Origin: Bacteroidota bacterium | GTDB lineage: Bacteria; Bacteroidota; Bacteroidia; Bacteroidales; UBA5342 | Direction: 5' to 3' | DNA: 38,348 nucleotides | NCBI GenBank assembly: GCA_003249935.1 | Contig: QKHT01000229.1 | Coordinates: 1-38,348 of the forward strand | Part shown: in pieces, positions 8,301 through 17,224 of the stretch | Layout: each line of letters opens with the position of its first letter | Numbering within the stretch: the first letter of the stretch is position 1 | The notes under the pieces: generated by a model | Told to the model about the DNA's origin: nothing | Database searches by the model: none | Seen by the model: only the letters and a program-made list of their open reading frames with translations | Program-made: the position numbers and the translations under genes

Positions 8301-11240
8301 ATGTTGAATAAAAACTTAATGTATTGCTGCTCGTTGTTCCTTGGTTATGCTATGCTCTCAAATGCACAGGTAAAAACAAGTATTACAGCGGGATTCGAAA
8401 AAAATGGTGCCGCCTGGGAAACCGCTGCACCCGATTATCTTAGTGTTGTGGATTCAAAGTCCGCCGAGGGTGTTAATAGTCTGGAATATCGCGTCGATAC
8501 GCCATATAAGCCTTCGGCCATTGTGAGTATCGATACGCGACTAACCATTATGAAGGTGCGGTCGGCAGTGGCCAAATCCGGAAATGTAATTGTTGGTAGC
8601 AGCTACGAAGGTATTGTACTGGGTGTTGGATACGATGGCGTAACGCTATGGAAAACCGATATTGGCCATGGCCTGATGAACCACGACATGTGGTGTGCCG
8701 ATATTACCGGCGATGGTGTGGACGAAATTATGGTGGCATGCGCCGACGGAAAGGTCTATTGCTTAAATGACAATGGTAAGGTAATGTGGCAGTTTCAGCC
8801 TAATAATGGCGGACAACTGCCTCCGATGTATGCAGTGTGTGTGGTGCATGGTGCCGACAAAACGCCTTACGTGGTGTGCGGTGGTTTCGATATGAGTATC
8901 TACTACCTTTCGGCTACCGGTCAGTTGGTTAAGGAACTTAAATCGTCGGTGTATTCTACCGTAAAACCCTGGGGCGATGCGGCCGATACGCCTCCGTCAT
9001 TTTTACATAATGCTAATTTTCTTCGGCCAATGGTTCAACCCAATGGCACCGAAGTTTTGGTGATGCATGCCAGCAATAACCACATGCAATCTACGGGTAC
9101 CATCTATTTGTTTACACCACTTTCGAATACGCCTTATCGAACCATAGAAAAGATACCGGCAGCGGGATCAATTGGCGACATGCGCATTGAATACCGTAAA
9201 AGCGATGGTAAAGCTGAAATTTTACTTGGGGCCAACGGGCTATCGGAAATGAGCATGACAAGGGTGAACCCCGAAACCGGCGTAATGGAAGAGTTTAGTC
9301 TCACCTCGGGCATCGGAAGTCCCGCTTATCGTGTTAATCAGGTGGTTACCATCCCAAGTGGCGATAGTACGCTATATTTCAACATGTTCGGACTGAATGT
9401 CATTCTCGTGGGTTCATCACTGAGCACCGCTACCGACGAAATTATTGCTGGTAACTACTCATACAACGATATGTGGAAAGATGGTTCAGGCCGAATTATT
9501 CTGGCCAGCAGCGAAAGTGGCGGAAGTTGTATTCATCTCATTGATATAAAAAACACGGCTTGGAAGAGTGCCATTAAAAGTGTAAACCCTCCCGGAAAAA
9601 TACAGTCGATTCTCGATAACTTTACCGCCTGCCGGTCGTCACTGTCCGGTTTTGTGAAACCGGCGTGGGAGCGCGACCCCGATACGGTTTATATCATGTC
9701 GGCCGATCTTAATAATGCTTTAACCAAATCGCTTATAGGCAATTATGCTTCGCCGGTGTTTTTGGGCGGCTCTAACGAAGACCGCGAATTGTACGATGTG
9801 GTGCACAGTGCTATTCCCGATCCGATTTACAGTGTTAAAAGAGATGTCAGGCAAACTTATAGTCTTACTTCCAACCAGGCGGTGAGCGCGATTTTATCGA
9901 ACTATGCCAATGTGCCCGGTATTGGTTACTGGATTGGCCATGGCAACGACCCCTATTATTATAGCAAAACCACCACTCAAAAGGTCATTGATGGGGCAAA
10001 TGGCAAAAAAACGGTAATGATTATTCCGGAAATGCACGATACTTATGGCAGTGGTAAATTTGTTGTAAACGACCTTCTGCTCCCCTTGTGCGAATATGGT
10101 GCTACTCGCAATGCAAATCTTATTTTGCAAAACAAAGATATTTTCTGGCAATGCGATGTGTATACCCCCGACTGGAAAGAGGGTATCTCGGGTAAATATG
10201 CAAAGGCACTGTTGCCAAGTATGGAAGAGACCACCGACAAAACACAGGATTTGAGTCTGATGGGGCGTATGGGTTTATGGGCTAGTGGTGCCACCGATAA
10301 CTGGGCCTCGCGTTGCTCGCGCGACAATCCGAGTTTCGACCGTAGCCGGCAGTTCTCTAACCAGTCGCTGCCTAACCATTTTCTTCGGGCTACGGTCTAC
10401 AATCTGGCGTGTGGTTCGCGGTATGTCAATAATACGTATGTGGATCTGAACCACATGGGCCTGGCACTGGAGTTAATGGCCAAAGGGGCCTTGTATGTGC
10501 CACGTCGCAACGAAATTGTGAGCTTTTCGCCGGTTCATCTGAGTATGAAAAACCCCGATGCCCGTTATATTAAAGAAGGTACCAATGGTAAATGGACCAC
10601 GTTCTACGACCGTAACTACGAAGAAAATAATTCGTATGTGTTTAGCCGTATGAATGGTACATGGCTTGGTGCACCGGTAAATTATTGGGATTTTTCGCGC
10701 TATGCCTCGGGAGTTATCGATCGCCGGCAAAATTTTCTGCCGCCATATCCCAATGGCATGGTATTAATTACACCGCCACAAGCCGGTGTGTTTGCCGATG
10801 CTACTGCGGTTCGCGGCAGCATGAGCGATTTGCTGCATCCGTTGTACAAAAACATTTTGAAAGAGTTTATTACCGATGGCCATAACTATTACTCGGCCAA
10901 TGGTTTGCAAACGTACAAAGCGAACGAGTATTATACGACCGTTGAAGCAGCCATAAAAGAGGGTGCTCAAAAGCTGCCTCTTACCGTTTCCGGTAGTAAT
11001 GTAGCTTGGGTTGTAGCTCAGACTTCGCCCATGCATCTGCGACTGACGTTGGTCGATGGCGGATATATTAACCCCGACAATCGCATGGCTAAAATCACGT
11101 TCCATTCGGTTCAACCTAAAAAAATGACCGATGTACTCGATAAAAAAGTATTCAATATTACCAATCCATCGGCGGTAATGGTCGATATACCTTGTGGTTT
11201 GTTCCGCTTTATCGATATCGAACTTAGCAAGCCACTTTAG
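8301..11240 (+). CDS. Large secreted beta-propeller plus putative glycoside hydrolase; lambda-carrageenase-like (GH150) candidate
   Basis: The ATG at 8301 was preferred over the in-frame TTG at 8289, giving 979 residues. A signal peptide ends near LSNAQ. The N-terminal part holds a jelly-roll-like strand set (FEKNGAAWETAAPDY, SAEGVNSLEYRV). A propeller with FG-GAP/PQQ-like blades follows (CADITGDGVDEIMVACADGKVYCLNDNG). The C-terminal half looks like a TIM-barrel-type catalytic region: GYWIGHGNDPYYYS, MIIPEMHDTYG, then DWKEGISGKYAKALLPSMEE. The acidic residues in IIPEMHD and SMEE are possible catalytic residues. The size and the propeller-plus-catalytic layout recall lambda-carrageenase of Pseudoalteromonas carrageenovora (GH150, about 105 kDa), and the sulfatase upstream fits. 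This is recognition by architecture, not alignment. No T9SS tail is visible; the protein ends FIDIELSKPL. Confidence 0.6.
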   Translation: MLNKNLMYCCSLFLGYAMLSNAQVKTSITAGFEKNGAAWETAAPDYLSVVDSKSAEGVNSLEYRVDTPYKPSAIVSIDTRLTIMKVRSAVAKSGNVIVGSSYEGIVLGVGYDGVTLWKTDIGHGLMNHDMWCADITGDGVDEIMVACADGKVYCLNDNGKVMWQFQPNNGGQLPPMYAVCVVHGADKTPYVVCGGFDMSIYYLSATGQLVKELKSSVYSTVKPWGDAADTPPSFLHNANFLRPMVQPNGTEVLVMHASNNHMQSTGTIYLFTPLSNTPYRTIEKIPAAGSIGDMRIEYRKSDGKAEILLGANGLSEMSMTRVNPETGVMEEFSLTSGIGSPAYRVNQVVTIPSGDSTLYFNMFGLNVILVGSSLSTATDEIIAGNYSYNDMWKDGSGRIILASSESGGSCIHLIDIKNTAWKSAIKSVNPPGKIQSILDNFTACRSSLSGFVKPAWERDPDTVYIMSADLNNALTKSLIGNYASPVFLGGSNEDRELYDVVHSAIPDPIYSVKRDVRQTYSLTSNQAVSAILSNYANVPGIGYWIGHGNDPYYYSKTTTQKVIDGANGKKTVMIIPEMHDTYGSGKFVVNDLLLPLCEYGATRNANLILQNKDIFWQCDVYTPDWKEGISGKYAKALLPSMEETTDKTQDLSLMGRMGLWASGATDNWASRCSRDNPSFDRSRQFSNQSLPNHFLRATVYNLACGSRYVNNTYVDLNHMGLALELMAKGALYVPRRNEIVSFSPVHLSMKNPDARYIKEGTNGKWTTFYDRNYEENNSYVFSRMNGTWLGAPVNYWDFSRYASGVIDRRQNFLPPYPNGMVLITPPQAGVFADATAVRGSMSDLLHPLYKNILKEFITDGHNYYSANGLQTYKANEYYTTVEAAIKEGAQKLPLTVSGSNVAWVVAQTSPMHLRLTLVDGGYINPDNRMAKITFHSVQPKKMTDVLDKKVFNITNPSAVMVDIPCGLFRFIDIELSKPL

Positions 11241-11283
11241 GCCTTAACCGGTTGGTAATTTCAATGGTAATAAATATAAAATT

Positions 11284-12432
11284 ATGACATACAAAATATT
11301 TTTAATTGGCCTGTTAACGCTGCAAATGTGGACAGGTATTGCCGGAAAGAAAGCGAATACGGTTTTAGTAAATGTCCTCGATCCGCAGTATTACGGCATG
11401 GAAAATGGCGGCACCGGCTGGTATTTTTATAATCAAACCTTCTGGTCTGTGACATCCGAAAAAGCCGGAAGTGGTACGTACTGTTTAAAGTACACCAATG
11501 CTGCAACGGCCGCAGCGACCTATAAAGCTTTAATTGGTAGTGCATCCAATTTGGGTTCACTTATTAATATTAAAGCGGGTACCTACACCATGAAAATTAA
11601 GGTGTATATTGATCCTGCAGCCGAAATAACTGGTGTGGCCACGGTTTTTCGACCTGCATTTCAGAATGTAAGCTGGAGTTTTGCATCGGTAGCCAAAGGC
11701 GAATGGGTCGAACTTAGTCAGCAAGTGACCTTTGCAGCCGACCTTGTCGATGGCAGTATGCTGGTGCAAATGGCCACGACTTATGGCGGCAAGGGCACAT
11801 TATACGTCGACGATATAACTATTATGGATGCAGGCACGGTGGCAAGGGCACCGCTTCCCTTGGTTTCCGAAATAAAAACCGTAGATACGGCGCGTATTAG
11901 TTTGTCGGCCGATACCTACGATATTAGCCTTAAGGTGTTTGTGGCTTCGGGTTCAACCATAAATAGTTTTTATACTGCTTTGGCTGAACCGTGTACGGTG
12001 GTTAAGTGGGATTTGTCGCAGGTGGCACGCGATGCTTGGGTTACACTCACTGCAAAATTCCAACTGGATATTGCGGCCGACTCATCGGTTTTTATGATTC
12101 AGATTCCTAATAACCCCGAATTTGGCGGTGGTACGGGCCTGTTGTATGTCGATGATGTCCATATTCAAAATGCGGTAGTCGATAGGGTGGTTGCTGTAAA
12201 TTCCGCACCGAGGGTATTGATTTACCCGAATCCGGCATCGGGGTTTTGTACCATCGAAACCGATGTACCTTGCCATATTCAAATTATTTCGCCTGCGGGT
12301 GCCGTGTGTAAATCGGAAAATTCAACCGGCGGAAAATTTTTGGTCTCGGTAAAGGATTTGGCCCACGGCATCTATATGGTGAAATTGAATTCGGCCGGCC
12401 TCTCTACGATTTCGAAACTGCAAATTAAATAA
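11284..12432 (+). CDS. Secreted two-jelly-roll (carbohydrate-binding-like) protein with T9SS type A sorting domain
   Basis: The 382-residue protein starts with a signal peptide (about 1-21). Two related beta-sandwich units follow. The first (about 28-183) ends GTLYVDDITIMDAG; the second (about 195-293), shorter at its start, ends GLLYVDDVHIQN. These closing strands are typical of CBM4/9-like modules. The last ~75 residues (VLIYPNPASGFCTIET, then HGIYMVKLNSAG) form a classic type A Por/T9SS sorting domain, so the protein should be exported through the outer membrane and anchored or released at the surface. No catalytic domain is evident. It lies 43 bp after the propeller-hydrolase gene with no terminator between, so the two are probably one operon, with this protein as a possible surface glycan-capturing partner. 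Confidence 0.75.
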   Translation: MTYKIFLIGLLTLQMWTGIAGKKANTVLVNVLDPQYYGMENGGTGWYFYNQTFWSVTSEKAGSGTYCLKYTNAATAAATYKALIGSASNLGSLINIKAGTYTMKIKVYIDPAAEITGVATVFRPAFQNVSWSFASVAKGEWVELSQQVTFAADLVDGSMLVQMATTYGGKGTLYVDDITIMDAGTVARAPLPLVSEIKTVDTARISLSADTYDISLKVFVASGSTINSFYTALAEPCTVVKWDLSQVARDAWVTLTAKFQLDIAADSSVFMIQIPNNPEFGGGTGLLYVDDVHIQNAVVDRVVAVNSAPRVLIYPNPASGFCTIETDVPCHIQIISPAGAVCKSENSTGGKFLVSVKDLAHGIYMVKLNSAGLSTISKLQIK

Positions 12433-12495
12433 AGTATTTACGATACCAAAAAAGCGGGGTTGCTAAAATGTAACACTGCGCTATTATTCAAAGAA

Positions 12496-12527
12496 AAGCC
12501 ACCATTTTACGATTAAAATGGTGGCTT
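12496..12527. terminator. Bidirectional terminator between convergent genes
   Basis: A perfect 14-bp stem (AAGCCACCATTTTA and its complement) with a CGAT loop is flanked by T-rich DNA on both strands. It lies between the stops of the T9SS protein (12432) and the dehydrogenase (12551), so it can serve both. Confidence 0.85.
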
Positions 12528-12550
12528 CTTCATTCTGTTTTGTTTGTCTG

Positions 12551-13906
12551 TTATTTTATCCACACGGTTTTAATATTCATAAACTCTTTGAGTCCGTACG
12601 AGGCCAGTTCGCGCCCCAAGCCCGATTGTTTAATGCCGCCAAACGGCAACCTTGGATCCGATTTCACCAATCCGTTTACAAATACGGCACCGGCTTCAAT
12701 ACGTGTCGCTATATTGCGGGCCAATACGAGGTCGGCGGTCCAGAGCGATGCGCCGAGGCCAAAACCTGTGCGGTTGGCCATTTTTATCGCTTCTTCCACG
12801 CCATTTACTATGGTAATGGCCATAACCGGGCCAAAAGTTTCTTCGTCGAACACCGGCATGCCGGTGTACACGTTGGTGAGTATGGTGGGCTGGTAAAAAG
12901 TTGGGGTAGGGCCAAAGTCGCCACCGGTAACCAATACCGCTCCCATCGCCACCGAGGTGGTTACTTGCTTGTGAAGCTGAGTTGCAAACTCGGCCGAAGC
13001 GAGTGGTGCCATAGTGGTGGTTTCGTTCATGGGGTCGCCCATAACCAATGCGTTTACCAATTTGGTTACTTTTTCAATAAATTCATCGGCTATGGCTTGA
13101 TCTATAATGAACCTTTTAGCCGAGATACAGGTCTGCCCCGAGGTAATCATGCGGCTTTTTACTGCTGTTTGGGCTGCTTCGGCAATATTTGCATCGGGCA
13201 AAACAATAAAGGGGTCCGAACCACCAAGTTCCAATACTGCTTTTTTGAGGTTCATCCCTGCTACAGCTGCTACGGCACGGCCTGCCGCATCGCTTCCGGT
13301 AAGCGCTACGCCAATAACGGCCGGATGTTCGATGGCCAATTTAACGTTGTTCGACGTAATGTGAAGTACCGTAAATACCCCATCGGGCAGATTAGCATCG
13401 GCAAAGAGCCGGCCAATAGCTGCCGCGCAACCCTGTACGTTAGAGGCATGTTTCAATGCCACACAATTACCGGCCATCAGTGCCGGTGCAATGCATCGAA
13501 AGGCTTGCCAGAATGGGAAATTCCATGGCATTACAGCCAAAACCGTACCCATGGGTTCAAACACCACCCGGCTGTCCATCGCCTCGGTGTATATTATTTC
13601 GTCGGTTAAAAGTATTTCGGTATGTTCGGCGTAATGCTCACAAACCCAAGCGCACTTTTCTACTTCGGCCAGCGATTCGATCAGGCGTTTCCCCATTTCT
13701 GTAGTGATAAGCTCGGCATATTGCCGGCTGTTGGCCCTAAGTAACGAGGCAATACGTAATAAATACAACCCTCTGTCGGCATACCTCAGGGTGCGCCATG
13801 CCGTAAAGGCTTCCTGCGAAGCTGTGAGTAAATTGGCGACTTGTGTGGGCGAATATGCGGCATACCGCGTAATCTCTTCCTGTGTATATGGATTGATGCT
13901 GATCAT
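12551..13906 (-). CDS. NAD(P)-dependent aldehyde dehydrogenase, succinate-semialdehyde dehydrogenase type (Sad/YneI-like)
   Basis: The 451-residue protein is a full-length aldehyde dehydrogenase. Visible motifs are MPWNFPFWQ (cofactor fold), KHASN, the catalytic Glu in LELGGSDPF, the catalytic Cys in SGQTCISAKRF and the late EETFGPV. The short N-terminus (MISINPYTQEEI) and overall length match the Sad/YneI branch, which oxidises succinate semialdehyde to succinate, rather than the longer GabD form. Other small aldehydes are possible substrates. It is transcribed away from malQ, shares a 259-bp divergent region with it and ends at the bidirectional terminator. A long open frame on the opposite strand (12518-13609) is a shadow of this gene. 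Confidence 0.88.
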   Translation of the reverse strand: MISINPYTQEEITRYAAYSPTQVANLLTASQEAFTAWRTLRYADRGLYLLRIASLLRANSRQYAELITTEMGKRLIESLAEVEKCAWVCEHYAEHTEILLTDEIIYTEAMDSRVVFEPMGTVLAVMPWNFPFWQAFRCIAPALMAGNCVALKHASNVQGCAAAIGRLFADANLPDGVFTVLHITSNNVKLAIEHPAVIGVALTGSDAAGRAVAAVAGMNLKKAVLELGGSDPFIVLPDANIAEAAQTAVKSRMITSGQTCISAKRFIIDQAIADEFIEKVTKLVNALVMGDPMNETTTMAPLASAEFATQLHKQVTTSVAMGAVLVTGGDFGPTPTFYQPTILTNVYTGMPVFDEETFGPVMAITIVNGVEEAIKMANRTGFGLGASLWTADLVLARNIATRIEAGAVFVNGLVKSDPRLPFGGIKQSGLGRELASYGLKEFMNIKTVWIK

Positions 13907-14097
13907 AACCTGTATTATTCTTTGTGTAAATTTACCCGAATATGCCGAGATAAAAAAGCGTCGATAACCTTGAGGGGGATGCTTTTTTGTTTTTGAGCAT
14001 ATATATTATACCAATCCTATACGACTTTTTGTGTCGTATTGTTGTATTTAGTCGAATTATTGTGCCCTGTTTATATGGAATTGATGAATCTATTTTA

Positions 14098-14105
14098 TAA
14101 GTTTG
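14098..14105 (+). promoter_or_regulatory. -7 box (TAAGTTTG) for the glucanotransferase gene
   Basis: TAAGTTTG fits TAnnTTTG, 60 bases before the ATG. A short hairpin with 7-bp arms (ACACTTT / AAAGTGT, 14111-14129) would lie at the very 5' end of the transcript. No -33 box at standard spacing. Confidence 0.42.
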
Positions 14106-14165
14106 TATATACACTTTCTGTAAAAGTGTTAAATTTTATCAGGATATTAATTAAAATATACAGCC

Positions 14166-16880
14166 ATGAGAGTAGTTTTCCAAATTAATTACCGTACTGT
14201 TTGGGGACAAACATTGTACGTGTGCGGTTCGCATACCACTTTAGGAAACTGGAATACTGCCAATGCACTCGAGATGCGGTATGCCGGCAATGGCAACTGG
14301 ACAGCCGAAGTGTCGATGAATAAACGTGGTAAGGTGCTGTATCGCTATTTTGTAAAACACGAAAACGATACCATCGCGTGGGAAAATAGTGCCGACAGAG
14401 TTTTAAAATCCAATTCCGATTTTGTGTTTTTGCACGATGAGTGGAGGCCTCAGCGCAATATCGATACGCTGTTTTCGACCAAAGTTTTTACACAAGCCTT
14501 AATCAAGCCTGTTATTATGGCTGAACCCGATAATCACGATGCAGAGGCATATCTCAGGTTTTCGGTAACGGTGCCCCGTATAGCCCCAAACCACCGTTTA
14601 ATGCTTTGTGGTAATCAACCTGCACTTGGTAACTGGAAACCCGAAAAAGCCATGGAGATGCATAATGCCGAATTTCCGCTATGGCGGGCTGCTGTTAGCC
14701 TTAAAAATATATCGTTTCCTTTGGAATACAAATACCTTATCGTTGATAACAACACAGGGCATTTGGTTATGTGGGAACATGGACCCGAACGGCGTTTAAC
14801 GCAGGTCGATGCACTCGAATCATCATTCGAATATTGCGTGTCCGATAACGGATTTCGGTTCGAACCACATAACCAATGGCGTGGTGCCGGTGTGGCCGTT
14901 CCTGTTTTTTCGCTGCGGAGCAATAGTAGTTTTGGCGTAGGCGAATTTGCCGACCTCAAAAAACTGGCCGACTGGGCAGTGGCAACGGGGTTGAAAATGA
15001 TTCAGATATTGCCGGTAAACGAAACTGTAGCCACCCATTCGTGGCTCGATTCGTATCCGTATAAGGCCATTTCGGTTATGGCATTACATCCTATGTTTCT
15101 TAACCTTAAAATGCTTGGCGACCTCGACGATGGCAACGAAATGGCTCAATTTGAAAAACAAAAAAAACAGTTAAATGCAAAGCCGTTTGTCGACTATATC
15201 GAGGTAACAAAGGCCAAATCGCGATACTTCAAACTTATTTTCGATCAAAATTGGACAAAAGTATGTAAGACATCTGCTTACAAACGGTTTTTTAAAGCTA
15301 ATAAAGCATGGCTCGAACCCTATGCCGCCTTTTGTTATCTGCGCGATAAGTTTAAAAATCCCGATTTCAGAACCTGGGGCGAATATGCCATCTACAACCA
15401 AGCGAAAATTGCCGATTTATGCAGCCCCGATCAGCCATTTTTCGAGCATATTGCGGTTCATTACTATATTCAGTTTAATCTCGACCTTCAACTTACCGAG
15501 GCTGTCGACTATATGCACAACAAAGGTGTGGCACTCAAGGGCGATTTGCCCATTGGTATTAGTCCCGATAGCGTGGAGGCCTGGACCGAGCCCGCTCTGT
15601 TCAACCTTAATGGGCAGGCCGGTGCACCACCCGACGATTTTGCGGTGTTGGGCCAAAACTGGGGCTTCCCAACATACAACTGGGACGAAATGGAAAAAGA
15701 TGGCTATGCATGGTGGAAAAAGCGGTTGAACATGATGAGCCGGTATTTCGATGCTTACCGAATTGACCATATTCTGGGCTTCTTTCGTATTTGGGAAATA
15801 CCCAAAGATGCCATGCATGGTTTGCTTGGTCGGTTCAAGCCCGCCTTAGCAATGTCTGTCGACGAAATTCAGAATTATGGGTTTTGGTTCGATACCGATC
15901 GCTTTACAAAACCATATATCCGAGCACATTTTCTTCACGACTATTTTGGTGAATATGCCGGCGAGGTTAAAGCCAAATATCTGCTCACTTCCGATGGGGT
16001 AAGCTATTCGCTTATCGATGGGTTCGAAACCCAACGCAAAATATTCGATCACTTTACACCCGATGGTATCGACGAACACCTGACTGAAAAAATGGTGGTC
16101 ATTCGCGACGGCCTTATCTCATTGCTCGACGAAGTGCTCTTTTTACGCGATCCGTATACCCGGTCGGTTACATACCATCCGCGCATTGCACTTCATTTTA
16201 GTAACAGTTATCGCGAGCTCGACGATTATATCAAACAGCGCATTGACGAATTATATATCGATTTCTTTTACCAACGGCACGATCAGTTTTGGCAGGAAAT
16301 GGCCTACCGAACGCTGCCTTCGTTAATCGAATCGAGCAACATGCTGGTGTGTGGCGAAGATTTGGGCATGGTGCCGGCCTCGGTGCCCGAAGTTATGGCC
16401 AATCTCAATATCCTTAGTCTCGAAATTCAACGTATGCCAAAAGATCCGAATGTAGAATTCGGTCGCCCAGCGGATGCACCTTATCTGTCGGTTTGTACAA
16501 CATCCACCCACGATATGTCTACCATACGCGGATGGTGGGAAGAAGATCCAGGTAAAACCAACCGGTTCTTCAATCATATTTTGGGATACCACGGTTCGGC
16601 ACCTTATTTTGCCGAGCCTTGGGTTTGCGAGGCCATTATCCGGCAACATTTGCAATCGCCCGCCATGTGGTCTATTCTACCTATTCAGGATCTTTTGTCG
16701 ATGGATGCCGGCTTGCGTTGGGAAAAAACCCAGATGGAACAGATTAATACACCCAGCAACCCACGCAATAAATGGCAATATCGCATGGTATTGTCGCTCG
16801 AAGAGTTGCTTAAAGCCACTCACTTCAACGGCCGTTTGCGCGAAATGGTTAACGCTGCCGGCCGCTTCGGTATTTATTGA
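14166..16880 (+). CDS. malQ: 4-alpha-glucanotransferase (amylomaltase, GH77) with two N-terminal CBM20 domains
   Basis: This enzyme transfers alpha-1,4-glucan segments in glycogen/maltodextrin metabolism and has no signal peptide, so it acts in the cytoplasm. Two starch-binding CBM20 modules come first: about residues 1-100 (VCGSHTTLGNWN) and about 125-235 (LCGNQPALGNWKPEKAM). The GH77 barrel follows, with the nucleophile Asp534 in AYRIDHILGFF, the acid/base Glu731 in VCGEDLGMVP and the transition-state Asp783 in STHDMSTIRGWW. At 904 residues it matches the long Bacteroidota/plant DPE2-like form rather than the ~500-residue bacterial enzyme. A terminator lies 33 bases after the stop. The gene is probably monocistronic. 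Confidence 0.95.
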   Translation: MRVVFQINYRTVWGQTLYVCGSHTTLGNWNTANALEMRYAGNGNWTAEVSMNKRGKVLYRYFVKHENDTIAWENSADRVLKSNSDFVFLHDEWRPQRNIDTLFSTKVFTQALIKPVIMAEPDNHDAEAYLRFSVTVPRIAPNHRLMLCGNQPALGNWKPEKAMEMHNAEFPLWRAAVSLKNISFPLEYKYLIVDNNTGHLVMWEHGPERRLTQVDALESSFEYCVSDNGFRFEPHNQWRGAGVAVPVFSLRSNSSFGVGEFADLKKLADWAVATGLKMIQILPVNETVATHSWLDSYPYKAISVMALHPMFLNLKMLGDLDDGNEMAQFEKQKKQLNAKPFVDYIEVTKAKSRYFKLIFDQNWTKVCKTSAYKRFFKANKAWLEPYAAFCYLRDKFKNPDFRTWGEYAIYNQAKIADLCSPDQPFFEHIAVHYYIQFNLDLQLTEAVDYMHNKGVALKGDLPIGISPDSVEAWTEPALFNLNGQAGAPPDDFAVLGQNWGFPTYNWDEMEKDGYAWWKKRLNMMSRYFDAYRIDHILGFFRIWEIPKDAMHGLLGRFKPALAMSVDEIQNYGFWFDTDRFTKPYIRAHFLHDYFGEYAGEVKAKYLLTSDGVSYSLIDGFETQRKIFDHFTPDGIDEHLTEKMVVIRDGLISLLDEVLFLRDPYTRSVTYHPRIALHFSNSYRELDDYIKQRIDELYIDFFYQRHDQFWQEMAYRTLPSLIESSNMLVCGEDLGMVPASVPEVMANLNILSLEIQRMPKDPNVEFGRPADAPYLSVCTTSTHDMSTIRGWWEEDPGKTNRFFNHILGYHGSAPYFAEPWVCEAIIRQHLQSPAMWSILPIQDLLSMDAGLRWEKTQMEQINTPSNPRNKWQYRMVLSLEELLKATHFNGRLREMVNAAGRFGIY

Positions 16881-16913
16881 ATCTAAAGCATGGGGTTCAG
16901 CCAATATAAAAGT

Positions 16914-16949
16914 CGTCGTTTGTATTTTGCAAACGGCGATTTTTTGTTT
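16914..16949 (+). terminator. Rho-independent terminator of malQ
   Basis: A 9-bp stem (CGTCGTTTG / CAAACGGCG, one G-U pair) with a 7-base loop is followed by ATTTTTTGTTT. It lies inside a 115-codon open frame (16890-17237), which argues that the frame is not a gene. Confidence 0.78.
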
Positions 16950-16967
16950 AAATCACCTCGTTTGGGC

Positions 16968-17135
16968 GTTGTGAACGTTGCAAATGGCACTGACAGGCAA
17001 AACGGTGGCAATGTCAAGGATAACGGTGGCCTTGTCAAGTTTGACGGTGGCAATGTCAGGCATAACAGCGGCATTGTCAAGGATAACGGTGGCAATGTCA
17101 AGAATAACGATGGCCTTGTAATGGAAAACGGGGCG
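16968..17135. repeat. Eight-unit 21-bp tandem repeat (minisatellite)
   Basis: Units start at 16968, 16989, 17010, 17031, 17052, 17073, 17094 and 17115, with consensus aatgtcaaggataacggtgg plus c. The first and last units are degenerate; the inner six match at most positions. Because 21 is a multiple of three and the unit lacks stops in several frames, overlapping open frames appear on both strands (plus-strand heptads such as NVKDNGG). The array lies between the malQ terminator and the speA stop. A GGTTCAGCC copy flanks it on each side (16894-16902 and 17135-17143). The rest of 16881-17224 holds nothing else recognisable. Confidence 0.85.
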
Positions 17136-17224
17136 GTTCAGCCGAAAAAAGAAAACAGCGCACAAACCGGCAATGTGATTTGCTTGGGTCGGCGCGCTGA
17201 ATATCTGTATTTAAATGAAGTACG

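Noticed and set aside
12518-13609. 363-codon open frame opposite the aldehyde dehydrogenase
   Set aside because: The dehydrogenase on the other strand has every catalytic motif. The antisense translation is rich in Cys, His, Tyr and Gly with no domain, as expected for a shadow frame.
13968-14000. AAAAAAGC / GCTTTTTT inverted repeat as a terminator
   Set aside because: The loop is about 20 bases and the stem is mostly A-T. It lies in a divergent promoter region where no terminator is needed.
16968-17135. CRISPR array
   Set aside because: The 21-bp units are directly adjacent with no spacers, and no cas gene is present.
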